Origin: Streptomyces tagetis
GTDB taxonomy: Bacteria; Actinomycetota; Actinomycetes; Streptomycetales; Streptomycetaceae
Assembly: GCF_018069565.1 (NCBI RefSeq)
Contig: NZ_JAGPNL010000009.1
Coordinates: 248,001-312,000, forward strand
Length of the DNA stretch: 64,000 nucleotides
Direction of reading: 5' to 3'
The translations under genes were made by a program, and so were the position numbers. The notes under the pieces were generated by a model. The model was not told the DNA's origin. It saw nothing but the letters and a program-made list of their open reading frames with translations, and made no database searches. Of the stretch, positions 34,750-45,082 are shown in pieces. Every line of letters begins with the position of its first letter. Position 1 is the first letter of the stretch.

Positions 34750-35193
34750 ATGTCTCCTCCCGAGCACAGCACCGCCCGCCGCCCCGACGCCCTCACCCTG
34801 GAGGTCGTGGAGCTGATCGGCGAGGTCGTGGCCCGCTTCCACGCCGACTACGAGGAGGCCGCCGCGGAGCGGTCGCTCACCGGGGCGCAGGCGAAGCTGC
34901 TGAGCCTGCTCTCCCTGGAACCGCTGCCGATGCGGCGGCTGGCGCGGAAGCTGCGGTGCGAGCCGTCGAACGTGACCGGGATCGTGGACCGGCTGGAGGC
35001 GCGGGGACTGGTGGAGCGGCTGACGGACCCCGACGACCGGCGGGTCAAGCTCGCGGCGGCGACACCGGAGGGGCGCCGGGTGGCGCGGGGGCTGCGGGAG
35101 TCGCTGCGCTTCGCCCGCGAGCCGCTCGCCGGGCTGTCGGAGGACGAACGGGTGGCGCTGCGGGACGCGCTGCGGCGGATCGTGGGCGACTGA
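34750..35193 (+). CDS. MarR family transcriptional regulator
   Basis: 147 residues with the MarR winged helix fold: LTGAQAKLLSLLSLEPLPMRRLARKLRCEPSNVTGIVDRLEARGLVERL as the recognition core, the wing DPDDRRVKLAAATPEGRRVA, and C-terminal dimerisation helices. There is no obvious redox cysteine pair, so it may sense a small phenolic or electrophilic ligand. Probable repressor of the divergent MDR oxidoreductase and of itself, through the repeats in the shared gap. A leaderless start from TACGCT is likely. Confidence 0.93.
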   Translation: MSPPEHSTARRPDALTLEVVELIGEVVARFHADYEEAAAERSLTGAQAKLLSLLSLEPLPMRRLARKLRCEPSNVTGIVDRLEARGLVERLTDPDDRRVKLAAATPEGRRVARGLRESLRFAREPLAGLSEDERVALRDALRRIVGD

Positions 35194-35266
35194 GCCGGGG
35201 CACCGAGGGCCGGTCCCCTCGGGGTACGGCACCGGAGCGCCCCTGCCGGAGCGCGCCTCAGGGCCG

Positions 35267-36052
35267 TCAGGCGCACCACCACAGGAAGCGGTTGCAGGTC
35301 TCCGTGGGGGTGGGGGACGGCGGGGGCGGGGCCGGGGGCGCGCTGGTGGCGGCCGGGGGGTCCGGGGTGGCCTGCGCGGGCGGGGCCGGGTCGGAGCCGG
35401 GGGCCGGGGGCGGGTCGTCCGGCGCCTGCTCGGCGTCCGGTTCCTCCCCCGGGTCCTCGGAGGCGTCGGCCTCGGGGGACGCCTCCGGGGCGGAGGCCGA
35501 CTCCGACGGGGAGGCCGATGCCGAGGCGGAGGCGGTGGGCGAGGGGCCGTCCGCCGGGTCCGCGGTGTGCCGGTCGGCGGCGGGCAGGGCCGGGTCACCG
35601 GCCTCCCGGGAGGTTCCGCCGTCGGTCGCCCCGTCCCCGACGGAGGCCGGCGGCGGGCCGCTTCCCGGCCCGGCGCTGCCGAGTTCGGCCAGGCTCAGTC
35701 CCCCGGCGGCCAGGACGAAGCCGGTGGTGATCAGCAGGGTCCGGCGTCCGCGCCGGCGGTGCGCGGCGGCCTTGCGGTCACGGCGGCCGGGCCGGTCGGT
35801 GTCGGGGTCACCGTCCGGGCCTTCGTCCGCTCCGGCGCCGGCGCCGTCACCGCCCTCGCCGGCGGCACCGTCACCATCACCGTCACCGCCGTCGCCGTCG
35901 CCGTCACCGGAGTCCCCGGCGTCGCCGGACGCGCGCTCCTCGCCCGGAGCGGCGAACGCACCGGCAGCGGTGGGCTGTTCGACCTGGGTGCCGCACCCCG
36001 GGCAGGCGAGGGCGCCGTTGAGGTGCCGTCGGCACGGGTGGCAGTAGTCCAT
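35267..36052 (-). CDS. Zinc-ribbon, single-span protein with C-terminal CNRFLWWCA (SCO2400-like)
   Basis: 261 residues. Residues 1-22 are a zinc ribbon, MDYCHPCRRHLNGALACPGC (two C-x-x-C pairs). A Gly/Asp repeat region follows (GDGDGDGGDGDGDG), then basic residues and one membrane helix at about 108-124 (TLLITTGFVLAAGGLSLAEL). After this an extracytoplasmic Pro/Ser/Ala-rich stalk of over 100 residues ends in ETCNRFLWWCA, whose two cysteines bracket an aromatic turn. From memory this matches a Streptomyces family named after SCO2400. The function is unknown. The in-to-out topology suggests a link between a cytosolic zinc ribbon and a wall-exposed peptide. Confidence 0.8.
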   Translation of the reverse strand: MDYCHPCRRHLNGALACPGCGTQVEQPTAAGAFAAPGEERASGDAGDSGDGDGDGGDGDGDGAAGEGGDGAGAGADEGPDGDPDTDRPGRRDRKAAAHRRRGRRTLLITTGFVLAAGGLSLAELGSAGPGSGPPPASVGDGATDGGTSREAGDPALPAADRHTADPADGPSPTASASASASPSESASAPEASPEADASEDPGEEPDAEQAPDDPPPAPGSDPAPPAQATPDPPAATSAPPAPPPPSPTPTETCNRFLWWCA

Positions 36053-36191
36053 GACGCGGGAAGGTTAAGTTCCCGGCCGGTGGGGTTCCTAGACATCCCT
36101 GTGAAGGTTGTGTGGGAAAGCGGGCACGCCCCTTCCCCGGCACCGCTGCGCATGCCGCCGAAACTGCCGAAACCGTTATGTGTCCGACCCG

Positions 36192-36251
36192 TTGACACCC
36201 CCACCGCACCCTCCTTACTGTCTCGCCAGCATTTCGAACGAGTGACGAAAT
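36192..36251 (+). promoter_or_regulatory. Promoter and operator of the acid-sugar dehydratase operon
   Basis: TTGACA (36192-36197), 18 nt, TACTGT (36216-36221): a near-consensus housekeeping promoter. Just downstream, ATTTCG (36231-36236), 9 nt, CGAAAT (36246-36251) is a perfect inverted repeat placed over the expected transcription start, a classic repressor position. The regulator is not encoded next to it; an IclR- or GntR-type repressor would fit. Confidence 0.7.
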
Positions 36252-36277
36252 CTCGAACGCCGGGAAGGGCTGCCACC

Positions 36278-37444
36278 GTGCGCATCACCGGAATCAGCAC
36301 ACACGTGGTCGGGACGCCGTGGCGGAACCTGACCCACGTCCAGGTGCACACCGACGAGGGGCTCACGGGGGTCGGGGAGACCCGGATGCTCGGGCACACC
36401 GACGCCCTCCTCGGCTATCTGCGGGAGGCCGAGGCCAACCACATCGCCGGCTCCGACCCGTTCGCCGTCGAGGACCTGGTCCGCCGCATGAAGTACGGGG
36501 ACTTCGGCCGGGCCGGGGAGATCGTGATGTCCGGCATCGCCGTGGTCGAGATGGCCTGCTGGGACATCAAGGGCAAGGCCCTCGGCGTCCCCGTCTGGCA
36601 GTTGCTCGGCGGGAAGGTCACCGACCGGGTCAAGGCGTACGCGAACGGCTGGTACACCACCGAGCGGACCCCCCAGGCGTACCACGAGGCCGCCCGGCGG
36701 GTGGTCGAGCGCGGCTACCGGGCGCTGAAGATCGACCCCTTCGGCACCGGCCACTTCGAGCTGGACCACGAACAGACCCTGTACGCCGTCTCGTTGATCG
36801 AGGCGGTGCGGGACGCCATCGGACCCGGAACCGAGCTGATGCTGGAGATGCACGGCCGCTTCTCCCCCGCCACCGCCGTGCGGCTGGCCCGGGAGATGGC
36901 GCCGTTCCGCCCGGCCTGGCTGGAGGAGCCGGTCCCGCCGGAGAACCTCAAGGCGCTGGAGAAGGTCGCCGCCAAGGTCGACATCCCCGTCGCCACCGGC
37001 GAACGCGTCCACGACCGGATCGAGTTCCGCGAGCTGTTCGAGAGCCAGGCCGCCGACATCATCCAGCCCGACGTGGGGCACATCGGCGGCATCTGGGAGA
37101 CCCGCAAGCTCGCCGCCACCGCCGAGACGCACTACACGCTCATCGCCCCGCACAACGTCGGCGGCCCCGTGCTCACCGCCGCGAGCCTCCAACTGGGCTT
37201 CACCACACCCAACTTCAAGATCCTGGAGCACTTCAACGACTTCGCCGACGCGGAGATCTCCCAGATCGTCCGGGGTGCCCCGCGGGTGGACCCGGCGGAC
37301 GGCTGCTTCGCCCTTTCCGACGCCCCCGGCCTCGGCGTGGAGCTGGACACCGACGCGGCTGCCGCCTTCCCCCAGCAGCAGGCCCGGTTCGACCTGTGGG
37401 CCGACGGCTGGGAGCGGCGCCGGCCGCGGGAGCGCCGCGCATGA
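36278..37444 (+). CDS. Acid-sugar dehydratase, mandelate racemase/enolase superfamily
   Basis: 388 residues. N-terminal capping domain (1-120), then the modified TIM barrel. Visible residues: Lys151 in ALKIDPFG, metal ligands Glu190 (LMLEMHGRF), Glu216 (WLEEPVPPEN) and Glu242 (ATGERVHDR), the Asp265 in QPDVGHIGG, and His292 in APHNVGGP. The pair His192 and His292 follows the pattern of D-galactonate dehydratase, so it probably dehydrates a sugar acid. The start is GTG 36278 with AAGGG upstream. The stop overlaps the alcohol dehydrogenase start. The exact substrate cannot be read from sequence. Confidence 0.9.
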   Translation: MRITGISTHVVGTPWRNLTHVQVHTDEGLTGVGETRMLGHTDALLGYLREAEANHIAGSDPFAVEDLVRRMKYGDFGRAGEIVMSGIAVVEMACWDIKGKALGVPVWQLLGGKVTDRVKAYANGWYTTERTPQAYHEAARRVVERGYRALKIDPFGTGHFELDHEQTLYAVSLIEAVRDAIGPGTELMLEMHGRFSPATAVRLAREMAPFRPAWLEEPVPPENLKALEKVAAKVDIPVATGERVHDRIEFRELFESQAADIIQPDVGHIGGIWETRKLAATAETHYTLIAPHNVGGPVLTAASLQLGFTTPNFKILEHFNDFADAEISQIVRGAPRVDPADGCFALSDAPGLGVELDTDAAAAFPQQQARFDLWADGWERRRPRERRA

Positions 37445-38445
37445 GCGCCGAGATCGTCGTCGAGGCGCCGGGGCGCCACCGCGCGGCCCCGCACACCCCG
37501 CGCGAGCCCGGCCCCGGCGAGGCGCTGGTGCGGGTGCACGCCGTCGGGATCTGCGGCAGCGACCGCGAGGTCTACCGGGGCGACCGGCCCGAGGGGTACG
37601 TCCGTTACCCGGTGGTCCCCGGGCACGAGTGGTCCGGGACGGTGGAGCGGGTCGGCGCCGGGGCACCGGCGTCCCTGGCCGGGCGCAAGGTGGTCGGCGA
37701 GGGCTTCCGCAACTGCCAGGTGTGCGACCGCTGCCACGCGGGCGAGACGACCCTGTGCGGCGCCGGGTACGAGGAGACCGGGTTCACCGTGCCGGGTGCC
37801 ATGGCGCCGACGCTGACCCTGCCCGCCCGGCTGCTGCACGTCCTGCCCGAGGGCGCCGACCTCACCGCCGCCGCCCTGCTGGAGCCGGCCGCCTGTGTCG
37901 CCGCCGCCGCGCTGAAGGCGGGGGCCCGGCCGGGTGAGCGGGTCGCCGTGGTCGGCACCGGGACGCTCGGCATGCTCGCCGTACAGTTCCTGCGGGCCAC
38001 CTCCCCGGCGGAGCTGCTGGTGGTCGGCACCGGGCGGGAACGGGAGGCCCTGGCCCGGCGGTTCGGCGCGACCGCCTTCCGTACCCGGGGCGGTGAACCG
38101 CCGGGCGGGTTCGACGTGGTGGTGGAGACCGCCGGGTCGGCCGACGCGGCCCGGACCGCCGCCGCGCTGCCGCGCCGGGGCGGCCGGCTGGTGCTGACCG
38201 GCATCCCGGCGCCGGGCGCGGACGGCCTCGACCCGACCCACCTGGTGCTCCGGCAACTGGAGGTGCGGACCGTCTTCGGGGCGCCGCCGGCCGCCTGGGC
38301 GCACACGGTACGGATGTTCGCCGCCGGGCTGCTCGACCCGCTGCCGCTGGTGACGCACGAGGTGCCGCTGTCCGCGTTCGCGCGGGCGATCGCCCTGGTG
38401 GGCTCCGGGCACCCGGACGTCGGCAAGGTCCTCCTGCGCCCCTGA
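37441..38445 (+). CDS. Zinc-binding alcohol/polyol dehydrogenase, MDR family
   Basis: 334 residues. Catalytic zinc ligands: Cys in ICGSDREVY, His-Glu in PGHEWSG; structural zinc cysteines C-x-x-C-x-x-C-x7-C in CQVCDRCHAGETTLC. Nucleotide-binding GTGTLGMLAVQF lies at about 180. Closest by pattern to sorbitol/galactitol-1-phosphate type dehydrogenases. ATG 37441 overlaps the dehydratase stop (ATGA), so both enzymes are made together and probably act in one sugar-acid or polyol pathway. Confidence 0.92.
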   Translation: MSAEIVVEAPGRHRAAPHTPREPGPGEALVRVHAVGICGSDREVYRGDRPEGYVRYPVVPGHEWSGTVERVGAGAPASLAGRKVVGEGFRNCQVCDRCHAGETTLCGAGYEETGFTVPGAMAPTLTLPARLLHVLPEGADLTAAALLEPAACVAAAALKAGARPGERVAVVGTGTLGMLAVQFLRATSPAELLVVGTGREREALARRFGATAFRTRGGEPPGGFDVVVETAGSADAARTAAALPRRGGRLVLTGIPAPGADGLDPTHLVLRQLEVRTVFGAPPAAWAHTVRMFAAGLLDPLPLVTHEVPLSAFARAIALVGSGHPDVGKVLLRP

Positions 38446-38579
38446 GCCGCGCTTCCGCCTGCCCGCCGTACGCCTGCCTCCCCCTCCCCGCCGCTCCCGC
38501 CGCCCCGCCTCCGCACCCGCCGCACCCGCCGCCCGCCTCCCCGCCCGCGCATCCCGCCCCCTACCCCTGAGGACCCCAC

Positions 38580-39548
38580 GTGACCGACGTTTCCGCCCCG
38601 GCCGTGCGCCGGCCCGGTGAGCCGGTGCTCACCGCCCTCGGCCTGGCCGCCCCCGACCCCGACCCCGCCGACGCCTCGCCGCACTCCTTCCCCGGCGGGG
38701 GCCGCTGGCGCACCGAGGTGCCCTCCTGCGAGGGGCCCGAGGCGCTGGCGGCGGTGCTGGAGGAGTCCGCGCGGCTGGAGGTGCCGGTGCACCGGATCAG
38801 CCAGGGCAGCGGCGTGTGGATGCTGACCGATGCCGAGATCTCCGAGATGGTCGCCGCCACCGCCGAACGCGCCGTCGAACTCTGCCTGTTCACCGGCCCG
38901 CGCGGCACCTGGGACATCGGCGCCGGCACCCGGACCGACGCCGGCGGGGCCGGAGCGCGGGCCCGGGGCCACGACGCGGTCGCCGGCTGCGTCGAGGACG
39001 CCGTGCGCGCCACCGGCCTCGGTGTGCGGTGCCTGCTCGTCGCCGACGAGGGCGTGCTGTGGACGCTGCACCGGGCGCGGGCGGCCGGCCTCCTGCCCGC
39101 CGACACCACGCTCAAGGTCTCCGCGCTCGTCGGGCCGGTCAACCCGGCCTCGTTCGCGGTCTTCGAGCGGCTCGGCGCCGACTCGGTCAACGTGCCCGGC
39201 GACCTGACACCGCGTCACCTGGCCGAGATCCGGCGGGTTTCGGCCGCCCCGCTCGACCTCTACGTCGAGGCGCCCGACGACCTCGGCGGCTACGTGCGCA
39301 TGTACGAGGTGGCCGAACTGATCCGGTGCGGCGCCCCGCTGTACCTGAAGTTCGGCCTCGCCAAGGCGCCCGGGATCTATCCGTACGGCGCTCACCTGCG
39401 GGAACTCGCGCTGGCCAGTGCGCGGGAGCGGGTGCGGCGCGGGCGCCTCGTCCTGGACCTGCTGGCCCGGCACGGCGCGGACGGGGGCATGGCCCCGCTC
39501 GGTTCGCGGCTGCCCGGACCGCTCAGCCGCTTCGCGGCCTCGTCATAA
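38580..39548 (+). CDS. Unknown TIM-barrel-like protein in the sugar operon
   Basis: 322 residues, soluble. Start GTG 38580 with TGAGGA 8 nt upstream. No family motif that I can name with certainty. The pattern of alternating hydrophobic strands and helices and phrases such as RISQGSGVWMLTDAEI, CLFTGPRGTWDIG, LKVSALVGPVNPASF, GADSVNVPGDLTP, LDLYVEAPDDLGGYVR and PLYLKFGLAKAPGIYPYG suggest a TIM barrel, perhaps distantly related to U32-type or sugar-phosphate enzymes. Its place between two sugar enzymes and a monosaccharide importer suggests a catabolic step or lyase/aldolase-like role; this is inference. Confidence 0.75.
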   Translation: MTDVSAPAVRRPGEPVLTALGLAAPDPDPADASPHSFPGGGRWRTEVPSCEGPEALAAVLEESARLEVPVHRISQGSGVWMLTDAEISEMVAATAERAVELCLFTGPRGTWDIGAGTRTDAGGAGARARGHDAVAGCVEDAVRATGLGVRCLLVADEGVLWTLHRARAAGLLPADTTLKVSALVGPVNPASFAVFERLGADSVNVPGDLTPRHLAEIRRVSAAPLDLYVEAPDDLGGYVRMYEVAELIRCGAPLYLKFGLAKAPGIYPYGAHLRELALASARERVRRGRLVLDLLARHGADGGMAPLGSRLPGPLSRFAASS

Positions 39549-39734
39549 CGTTCCGGAAACCCTCTTCACAAAAGCCCACACAGACGCGCACAATCCCACG
39601 CACCCGTTCTCGGTCGCTCAGCCCCGCCCGCCCCCGATCCCGCACCACCGGCCGTCCGTACCACCGGAGTTCACGCACCACGGCGCTCCCGCACCACCCG
39701 CCCGAGCCCTGCACCCACAGCAAGGATGATGACC

Positions 39735-40841
39735 ATGCGCAACCGCAGAGCCGCACTCGCCGCCGTCGCCTCGGCCGCCTCCCTCGCCCTCGCCCTCACC
39801 GGCTGCGGCCAGAACAGCGAGGGCGGCGGCAAGGAGGACAAGGGGGGCGCGGACGGCGCCACCATCGGCATCGCCATGCCGACGAAGTCCTCCGAACGCT
39901 GGATCGCCGACGGCGCCAACGTCGAGAAGGAGCTGAAGGCCAAGGGGTACAAGACGCGGCTGGTCTACGGCGAGGACGACCCGGACCAGCAGGTCTCCCA
40001 GATCGAGAACATGATCACCCAGGGCGTGAAGGCCCTGATCGTCGCCGCCATCGACAACAAGTCGCTCGACAACGTGATGCGCCAGGCGCAGGACGCCGGC
40101 ATCCCGGTCATCTCCTACGACCGCCTGATCCTCGGCACCGAGGTCGACTACTACGCCTCCTTCGACAACGAGAAGGTCGGCGAGCTGCAGGGCACGTACA
40201 TCGTCGACAAGCTCGGCCTGAAGAAGGGCGAGAAGGGCCCGTTCAGCATCGAGCTGTTCGCCGGCTCCAACGACGACAACAACACCAAGTACTTCTTCCA
40301 GGGCGCGATGAACGTCCTCAAGCCCTACCTGGACAAGGGGCAGTTGGTCGTCCGGTCCAAGCAGACCGCGCTCAACCAGGTCACCACCCTGCGCTGGGAC
40401 GGCGGCACCGCGCAGCGGCGCATGGACGACCTGCTCACCTCCAGCTACCGCAGCTCCCGGGTGGACGCGGTCCTCTCCCCCTACGACGGCATCTCCATCG
40501 GCATCCTGTCCGCCCTGAAGTCGGACGGCTACGGCTCGGCCGGCAAGCCCATGCCGGTCGTCACCGGGCAGGACGCCGAGGTCGCCTCGGTCAAGTCGAT
40601 CGTCGCGGGCGAGCAGACGCAGACCGTCTACAAGGACCTGCGCCAGCTCGCCAAGGTCGCCACCTCCATGGTCGACGCGGTGCTGCACGACAAGAAGCCC
40701 GAGGTCAACGACACCACGTCCTATGACAACGGTGCCAAGGTCGTCCCCGCCTACCTGCTCCAGCCGGTCAGCGTCGACAAGTCCAACTACAAGGAGATCC
40801 TCGTCGACGGCGGTTTCTACACCGAGAACGACCTCAAGTAA
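39735..40841 (+). CDS. chvE: Multiple-monosaccharide ABC transporter, binding lipoprotein
   Basis: 368 residues. Lipobox LTGC with an early Cys (signal MRNRRAALAAVASAASLALA). The mature part is a class B sugar-binding fold of the ChvE/XylF type: IGIAMPTKSSERWIADG, EDDPDQQVSQIENMITQGVKALIV, VISYDRLILGTEVDYYASFDNEKVGE, ELFAGSNDDNNTKYFFQGAM. ChvE-type proteins bind several aldoses (galactose, arabinose, xylose, glucose). ATG 39735 is preferred over ATGs at 39726 and 39729 because AAGGA is 8 nt upstream. First gene of the transporter trio. Confidence 0.93.
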   Translation: MRNRRAALAAVASAASLALALTGCGQNSEGGGKEDKGGADGATIGIAMPTKSSERWIADGANVEKELKAKGYKTRLVYGEDDPDQQVSQIENMITQGVKALIVAAIDNKSLDNVMRQAQDAGIPVISYDRLILGTEVDYYASFDNEKVGELQGTYIVDKLGLKKGEKGPFSIELFAGSNDDNNTKYFFQGAMNVLKPYLDKGQLVVRSKQTALNQVTTLRWDGGTAQRRMDDLLTSSYRSSRVDAVLSPYDGISIGILSALKSDGYGSAGKPMPVVTGQDAEVASVKSIVAGEQTQTVYKDLRQLAKVATSMVDAVLHDKKPEVNDTTSYDNGAKVVPAYLLQPVSVDKSNYKEILVDGGFYTENDLK

Positions 40842-40873
40842 CCGGGCCCGGCTACGGATTGGAAGGCACGACC

Positions 40874-42420
<1,547 letters not shown>

Positions 42421-42424
<4 letters not shown>

Positions 42425-43665
42425 GCACCGACGTGACCGCGAAGAGCCCGGCCCCCGCTCCACCGGGCCGGGACGGTCCGGAGGCCGGCGGCGGTCTGCT
42501 GCGGCTGATGCTCGACGGGCTGCGCCGCAACATGCGCCAGTACGGGATGCTGATCGCGCTCGGCCTGATCGTGGTGCTGTTCGCCGCCTGGTCCGGCGGC
42601 GACCTGCTGCTGCCGCGCAACGTGTCCAACCTGGTGCTCCAGAACAGCTACGTGCTGCTGCTGGCGATCGGCATGATGCTCGTCATCATCGCCGGGCACA
42701 TCGACCTGTCGGTGGGCTCGCTCACCGCCTTCGTCGGCGCGATGTCCGCCGTGCTGATGGTCGACCACGACGTGGCCTGGCCGCTGGCGGTGGTGCTGTG
42801 CCTGGCGCTGGGCGCGCTCGCCGGGTCGGTGCAGGGCTTCTTCGTCGCCTATCTCGGCATCCCGTCCTTCATCGTGACCCTGGCGGGCATGCTGCTCTTC
42901 CGCGGCCTGACCGAGATCGTCCTGAAGGGGCAGACGCTCGGCCCGCTCCCCAGGGACCTCCAGAAGATCGCCAACGGCTTCCTGCCCGAGGTCGGCCCGA
43001 ACACGAACTACCACAACCTCACCCTGCTGCTCGGCTTCGCGCTGATCGCGTTCGTCGTCCACCAGGAGGTGCGGGACCGCAGGCGGCAGCGGGAGTTCGC
43101 GCTCGACGTGGCGCCGGCCAGGCTGTTCGCGCTCAAGCTGGTGGCGCTGGTCTCCGCGGTCCTCGTCGTCACCCTGCTGCTGGCCAGCTACAAGGGCGCC
43201 CCCATCGTCCTGCTCATCCTCGGCGTGCTGGTGGTCGGCTTCGGCTACGTGATGCGCAACGCGGTCATCGGCCGGCACATCTACGCGATCGGCGGCAACC
43301 TCCCGGCGGCCAAGCTCTCCGGGGTGAAGGACCGCAAGGTCACCTTCCTGGTCTTCCTCAACATGGGCATGCTCGCCGCCCTGGCGGGCCTGGTCTACGC
43401 CGCCCGCTTCAACGCGGCCTCGCCCAAGGCGGGGCTCGGCTTCGAACTGGAGGCCATCGCGGCCTCGTTCATCGGCGGCGCGTCGATGAGCGGCGGCGTC
43501 GGCACGGTCCTCGGCGCGATCATCGGCGGCCTGGTCCTCGGCGTGCTCAACAACGGCATGAACCTCGTCGGCATCGGCACCGACTGGCAGCAGGTCATCA
43601 AGGGCCTGGTGCTGCTGGCCGCGGTCGGCTTCGACGTGTGGAACAAGCGCAGGGTCGGTTCGTAG
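42421..43665 (+). CDS. mmsB: Multiple-monosaccharide ABC transporter, permease
   Basis: 414 residues with about ten membrane helices of the RbsC/XylH/GguB type. Landmarks: AIGMMLVIIAGHIDLSVGS, the GIPSFIVTLAGMLLFRGL segment, FGYVMRNAVIGRHIYAIGGNLPAAKLSGV (the cytoplasmic EAA-like loop), and GGVGTVLGAIIGGLVLGVLNNGMNLVG. It forms the channel for the ChvE-type binding protein. Coupled to mmsA by a four-base overlap; followed by a strong hairpin before galM. Confidence 0.95.
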
Positions 43666-43673
43666 ACCCGGCC

Positions 43674-43698
43674 GGGCCCCGCCGCACCGGCGGGGCCC
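43674..43698 (+). terminator. Hairpin between mmsB and galM
   Basis: A perfect 11-bp stem GGGCCCCGCCG (43674-43684) / CGGCGGGGCCC (43688-43698) with loop CAC, 8 nt after the mmsB stop. Probably terminates or attenuates the transporter transcript ahead of galM, which keeps its own RBS. Confidence 0.7.
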
Positions 43699-43726
43699 CT
43701 CTCCCCCGGCAGTTGAGGAGCCGCAC

Positions 43727-44887
43727 ATGGAACCGAGCAGACCAGCGGTGACGGCCCCGGGCACGGCGCCGGGCCTCCCCTCGGCCGCCGCGGGCGGCCC
43801 GGCGCACGCGCGGGGAGACGCGCGGGGAGGCGGGCGGCCCGCGAAGGAGCCCTTCGGCCGGCTCCCCGACGGCACGCCGGTGCACCGCTGGTCGCTGGAG
43901 AACGGCGGCACCCGGCTCGGGGTCCTCTCCTACGGCGGCATCGTGCAGTCCCTGGAGATACCCGACCGGCACGGAACGTACGCCAACGTCTGCCTGGGCT
44001 TCGCCCGCCTCGACGACTACCTGGCCGCGAGCCCGTACTTCGGCGCCCTCGTCGGCCGCTACGGCAACCGGATCGGCGCCGGCCGCTTCACCCTGGACGG
44101 CCGCGTCCACCACCTCTCCGTCAACGACGGGGCCCACACCCTGCACGGCGGGGCGACCGGCTTCGACAAGCACGTGTGGGACGTCGAGCCGTTCACCCGG
44201 GACTTCGAGGCGGGCCTCGTCCTGCGCCGGACCAGCCCCGACGGCGAGATGGGCTTCCCGGGCACGCTGCGGGCGGCGGTGACGTACACGCTGACCCGCT
44301 CCGGCGACTGGCGCGTCGACTACGAGGCGACCACCGACCGGGCCACCGTCGTCAACCTCACCAGCCACGTCTACTGGAACCTGGCCGGCGAGGGCTCCGG
44401 CAGCGTCGAGGACCACGAACTCACCCTCGCCGCCGCCCGCTTCACGCCCGTCGACGCGGGCCTGATCCCCACCGGCGAGCTGGCGAAGGTCGCGGGCACC
44501 CCGTTCGACTTCCGCCGCGCCAAACCGGTCGGCCGCGATCTGCGCGCCGGGCACCCACAGGTGGTCACCGCGCGGGGCTTCGACCACAACTGGGTGCTGG
44601 ACAAGGGCGTCACCGCCCGCCCCGAGCACGTCGCCACCCTGCGCGACCCGGCCGGCGGCCGGAGCCTGCGCATCGCCACCGACCAGCCGGGACTCCAGTT
44701 CTACTCGGGCAACTTCCTCGACGCCACGCTCACCGGCGGCGGCGGGCGCGTCCACCGCCAGGGCGACGCCCTCTGCCTGGAGACCCAGCACTTCCCCGAC
44801 TCGCCGAACCGGCCGTCCTTCCCGTCGACGGTGCTGCGGCCGGGGCACACCTACCGGACGACGACGGTGCACTCCTTCGGCACCTGA
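43727..44887 (+). CDS. galM: Aldose 1-epimerase
   Basis: 386 residues. The N-terminal 40 residues are Ala/Gly/Pro-rich. The galactose mutarotase fold follows, with GRYGNRIGAGRF, the substrate His pair in DGAHTLHGG and NLTSHVYWNLAG, Asp in GFDHNWVL, and the catalytic Glu in LCLETQHFPDSPN. It interconverts alpha and beta anomers of imported aldoses, which fits directly after a monosaccharide importer. GAGGAG is 7 nt before the ATG. Confidence 0.95.
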   Translation: MEPSRPAVTAPGTAPGLPSAAAGGPAHARGDARGGGRPAKEPFGRLPDGTPVHRWSLENGGTRLGVLSYGGIVQSLEIPDRHGTYANVCLGFARLDDYLAASPYFGALVGRYGNRIGAGRFTLDGRVHHLSVNDGAHTLHGGATGFDKHVWDVEPFTRDFEAGLVLRRTSPDGEMGFPGTLRAAVTYTLTRSGDWRVDYEATTDRATVVNLTSHVYWNLAGEGSGSVEDHELTLAAARFTPVDAGLIPTGELAKVAGTPFDFRRAKPVGRDLRAGHPQVVTARGFDHNWVLDKGVTARPEHVATLRDPAGGRSLRIATDQPGLQFYSGNFLDATLTGGGGRVHRQGDALCLETQHFPDSPNRPSFPSTVLRPGHTYRTTTVHSFGT

Positions 44888-44952
44888 GCCCCTCCGCCCG
44901 CCCCCGGCCCCCGGTTCCCGCCGGTTCCGGCCCCCGGTTCAGCCCCCCGCTC

Positions 44953-44968
44953 CCGGTTCCGGAACCGG
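44953..44968. promoter_or_regulatory. Perfect 16-bp palindrome upstream of the aminotransferase gene
   Basis: CCGGTTCCGGAACCGG is a perfect palindrome in the 195-nt gap after galM, 115 nt before the aminotransferase start. It could be an operator or the foot of a terminator. Downstream, TTGAAC (45002-45007) and GTATCC (45026-45031), 18 nt apart, are a candidate promoter for the aminotransferase. Confidence 0.4.
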
Positions 44969-45082
44969 CCCCACCGGGCGGTCACATTTCTTTCACACCC
45001 GTTGAACACCTCCCCGCCCCTCCCCGTATCCATGGGTGGCCCGTGCTCCCCCGCGCGGGCCACCCAGCGACGGAGGTCCCAC

